Below, piece by piece: positions 18,850-20,119 of a stretch of DNA of 20,119 nt (position 1 is its first letter; each line of letters begins with the position of its first letter). The position numbers and the translations under genes were made by a program. The notes below the pieces were generated by a model. The model was given only the letters and a program-made list of their open reading frames with translations, was not told the DNA's origin and searched no databases. Source of the stretch: Euperipatoides rowelli (taxonomy: Eukaryota > Onychophora > Udeonychophora > Euonychophora > Peripatopsidae); assembly GCA_003024985.2 (NCBI GenBank), contig PXIH01S0005685.1. One strand, 5' to 3'.

Positions 18850-19593
18850 GTAAGATGTCATTCCTTCTATGTTTTTTCATGGTTAATTGTTACTTGATTA
18901 TTAATATTTTCCATTTCTCCTTAAATTGTAACAGATTTTTTATAATTTTTATTATTATTGATTTTCAAAGGTGTTTACTAAAAAAAAAAATTAAAAAAAA
19001 AAAGTTAATTACAATTCAATTTTTAAAATAGTCTTTAGCTCCTCCCTCTTAAAACAACATTGTCCACTGTATACACCAGGGGAGATATTTTATGACATTT
19101 TTCAGAGATGAATAGAGCTTGCTATACTTACAGAAACTACCTAATATTTGCTATCTTTGTCAGCTTAAAGCTGGGAATCATTTGGACGAATTGTTTAAAG
19201 ACTTGTAAAAAATTCCTAATCAAATTCATCCTTTGTACTATTATGGTCAAATTTGTTTTTTAAAAAAAAATCAAAATGACCTTTAATACAAGTTGAACAT
19301 ACTGTACCTCTATTTACTTGTTAAATCATTACAAAGAAAACAGCTGTAGAAATAATTTTGTCATCAAATTAACCTCAGACCCAAATAAAACGTGAAACTT
19401 CAATTTGTAATCTCAGACAGAAGATAGGAATAGTCTTAATTTTAGTTTTAAATAACTTTTTTTTTATGCATTTTAAATTATTTTTTTCTAGTGGAATTTT
19501 TTTTTTTAGCAATTATCTTTGAAATTCAATAATTAAAAAAAAAATTTGTTAGATTTGACCTTTAAAAATCATTAATTTGTTTGTCATGAAATG

Positions 19594-19901
19594 TACAGTA
19601 TATACAGTACTGTAATTAATTTGGGAATATTTTTATTTTGGAAAAACAGAAGTAGTCATGTTTCATTATGTTATTTAGCAATTTTTTTTAATGATTTCCC
19701 ATTAGGCAGGATATACAGTAATAGCACAAAATGTCAATGTTTTTTGACTGTTCATTGATGAAACTGAAAGTAAAATTTAAGTAATTATGTATATAAATTA
19801 ATAAATTCTGAACATATTATTTAATTTCTTATTCAAGAAGTTGTACCAGTATAATAAATTACTAAAAAAGCACATTTAGAAGAAATTCTCTATATACAGT
19901 A
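19594..19901. repeat. Cluster of TACAGTA / TACTGTA heptamers
   Basis: Five copies in 308 bp: 19594, 19603, 19608 (reverse), 19714 and 19895. Two of them form the perfect 12-nt palindrome tacagtactgta at 19603-19614. Further copies lie in other non-coding parts (1548, 3001, 3737, 4300, 19300). Function unknown; a genome-wide A/T-rich motif or old repeat debris is possible. Confidence 0.55.
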
Positions 19902-20119
19902 CTTTACATAACATTAATAAACGTGATCTTAGGTTGTACAACACATTTATCAATATTTTGTGGAGAAAAAATATTTGAAGTTTTTTTTAGCTTATAATTG
20001 TAAAAAAAGAGGTAATTTATATTTTTTAAATTGAGTTTATCCAGAGGCATAAAACAGTTTAACAATGTTTGTCTGGTGACTGTTTGTGAGTTTCTATAAA
20101 CATATACAGTGAGTTACAT

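Larger units (their letters stand above)
18245..20119 (-). other. Spectraplakin intron (3' part), at least 1.87 kb
   Basis: Sequence upstream of the small exon on the minus strand, A/T-rich, running off the window. No further spectraplakin exon is visible. A minus-strand GTAAGTAT near 19130 looks like a donor, but the frames before it carry stops. It contains a weak candidate plus-strand mini-exon (18818-18849) and a TACAGTA cluster (19594-19901). Confidence 0.6.

Noticed and set aside
18850-19031. Continuation of the MADMDVLT frame past the donor
   Set aside because: It becomes a run of Phe, Ile and Lys from T/A homopolymers right after a strong GTAAGA donor, so it reads as intron.
19130-19260. 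Minus-strand exon candidate before a GTAAGTAT donor
   Set aside because: The donor-like site is good, but the frames before it contain stop codons close by and no spectraplakin-like sequence is visible.

Overview
The window is a strongly A/T-rich piece of an animal nuclear genome. Spliceosomal introns with GT...AG ends, mononucleotide A/T runs and a non-autonomous DNA transposon show it is eukaryotic. The composition and gene type suggest an invertebrate, but I cannot name the species or phylum. Four positions are undetermined bases (1041, 6872, 11306, 18763).

Nearly everything belongs to one gene on the minus strand: a spectraplakin, the giant cytoskeletal cross-linker family of MACF1, dystonin, Shot and VAB-10. 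Reading 5' to 3' on the minus strand, the window begins in a large intron (20119-18245). Next come a small exon (18244-18196), a 115-nt intron, and one giant exon of 13,098 nt (18080-4983; 4,366 codons) made almost wholly of plakin (plectin) repeats. Four exons of spectrin-repeat rod follow (4708-4562, 3622-3284, 3158-3075, 2952-1990), then the start of another intron (1989-1). The actin-binding domains and plakin domain must lie upstream, and the rest of the rod with the EF-hand/GAS2 microtubule-binding end downstream, both outside the window. The giant exon and the rod exons have both ends in phase 0, so they join in frame in any combination.

Inside the giant exon I count roughly 100 plakin-type units in four blocks, separated by linkers. 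The last block contains an ordered array (9872-5010) in which three different unit types alternate with a period of about 99 residues. Blocks 2 and 3 each end in a nearly matching 26-residue hydrophobic segment with the core IGAPV, followed by a lysine-rich stretch. The linkers are Ser/Pro-rich, acidic or Lys-rich, and hold most of the S-P-x-K/R sites.

The non-coding parts are introns. The one at 1-1989 carries a 583-bp piggyBac-like MITE with TTAA target duplications and an internally duplicated arm. The one at 18245-20119 carries a weak candidate for a tiny opposite-strand coding exon and a cluster of TACAGTA palindromes. I see no RNA gene, CRISPR array, retroelement or second definite gene.
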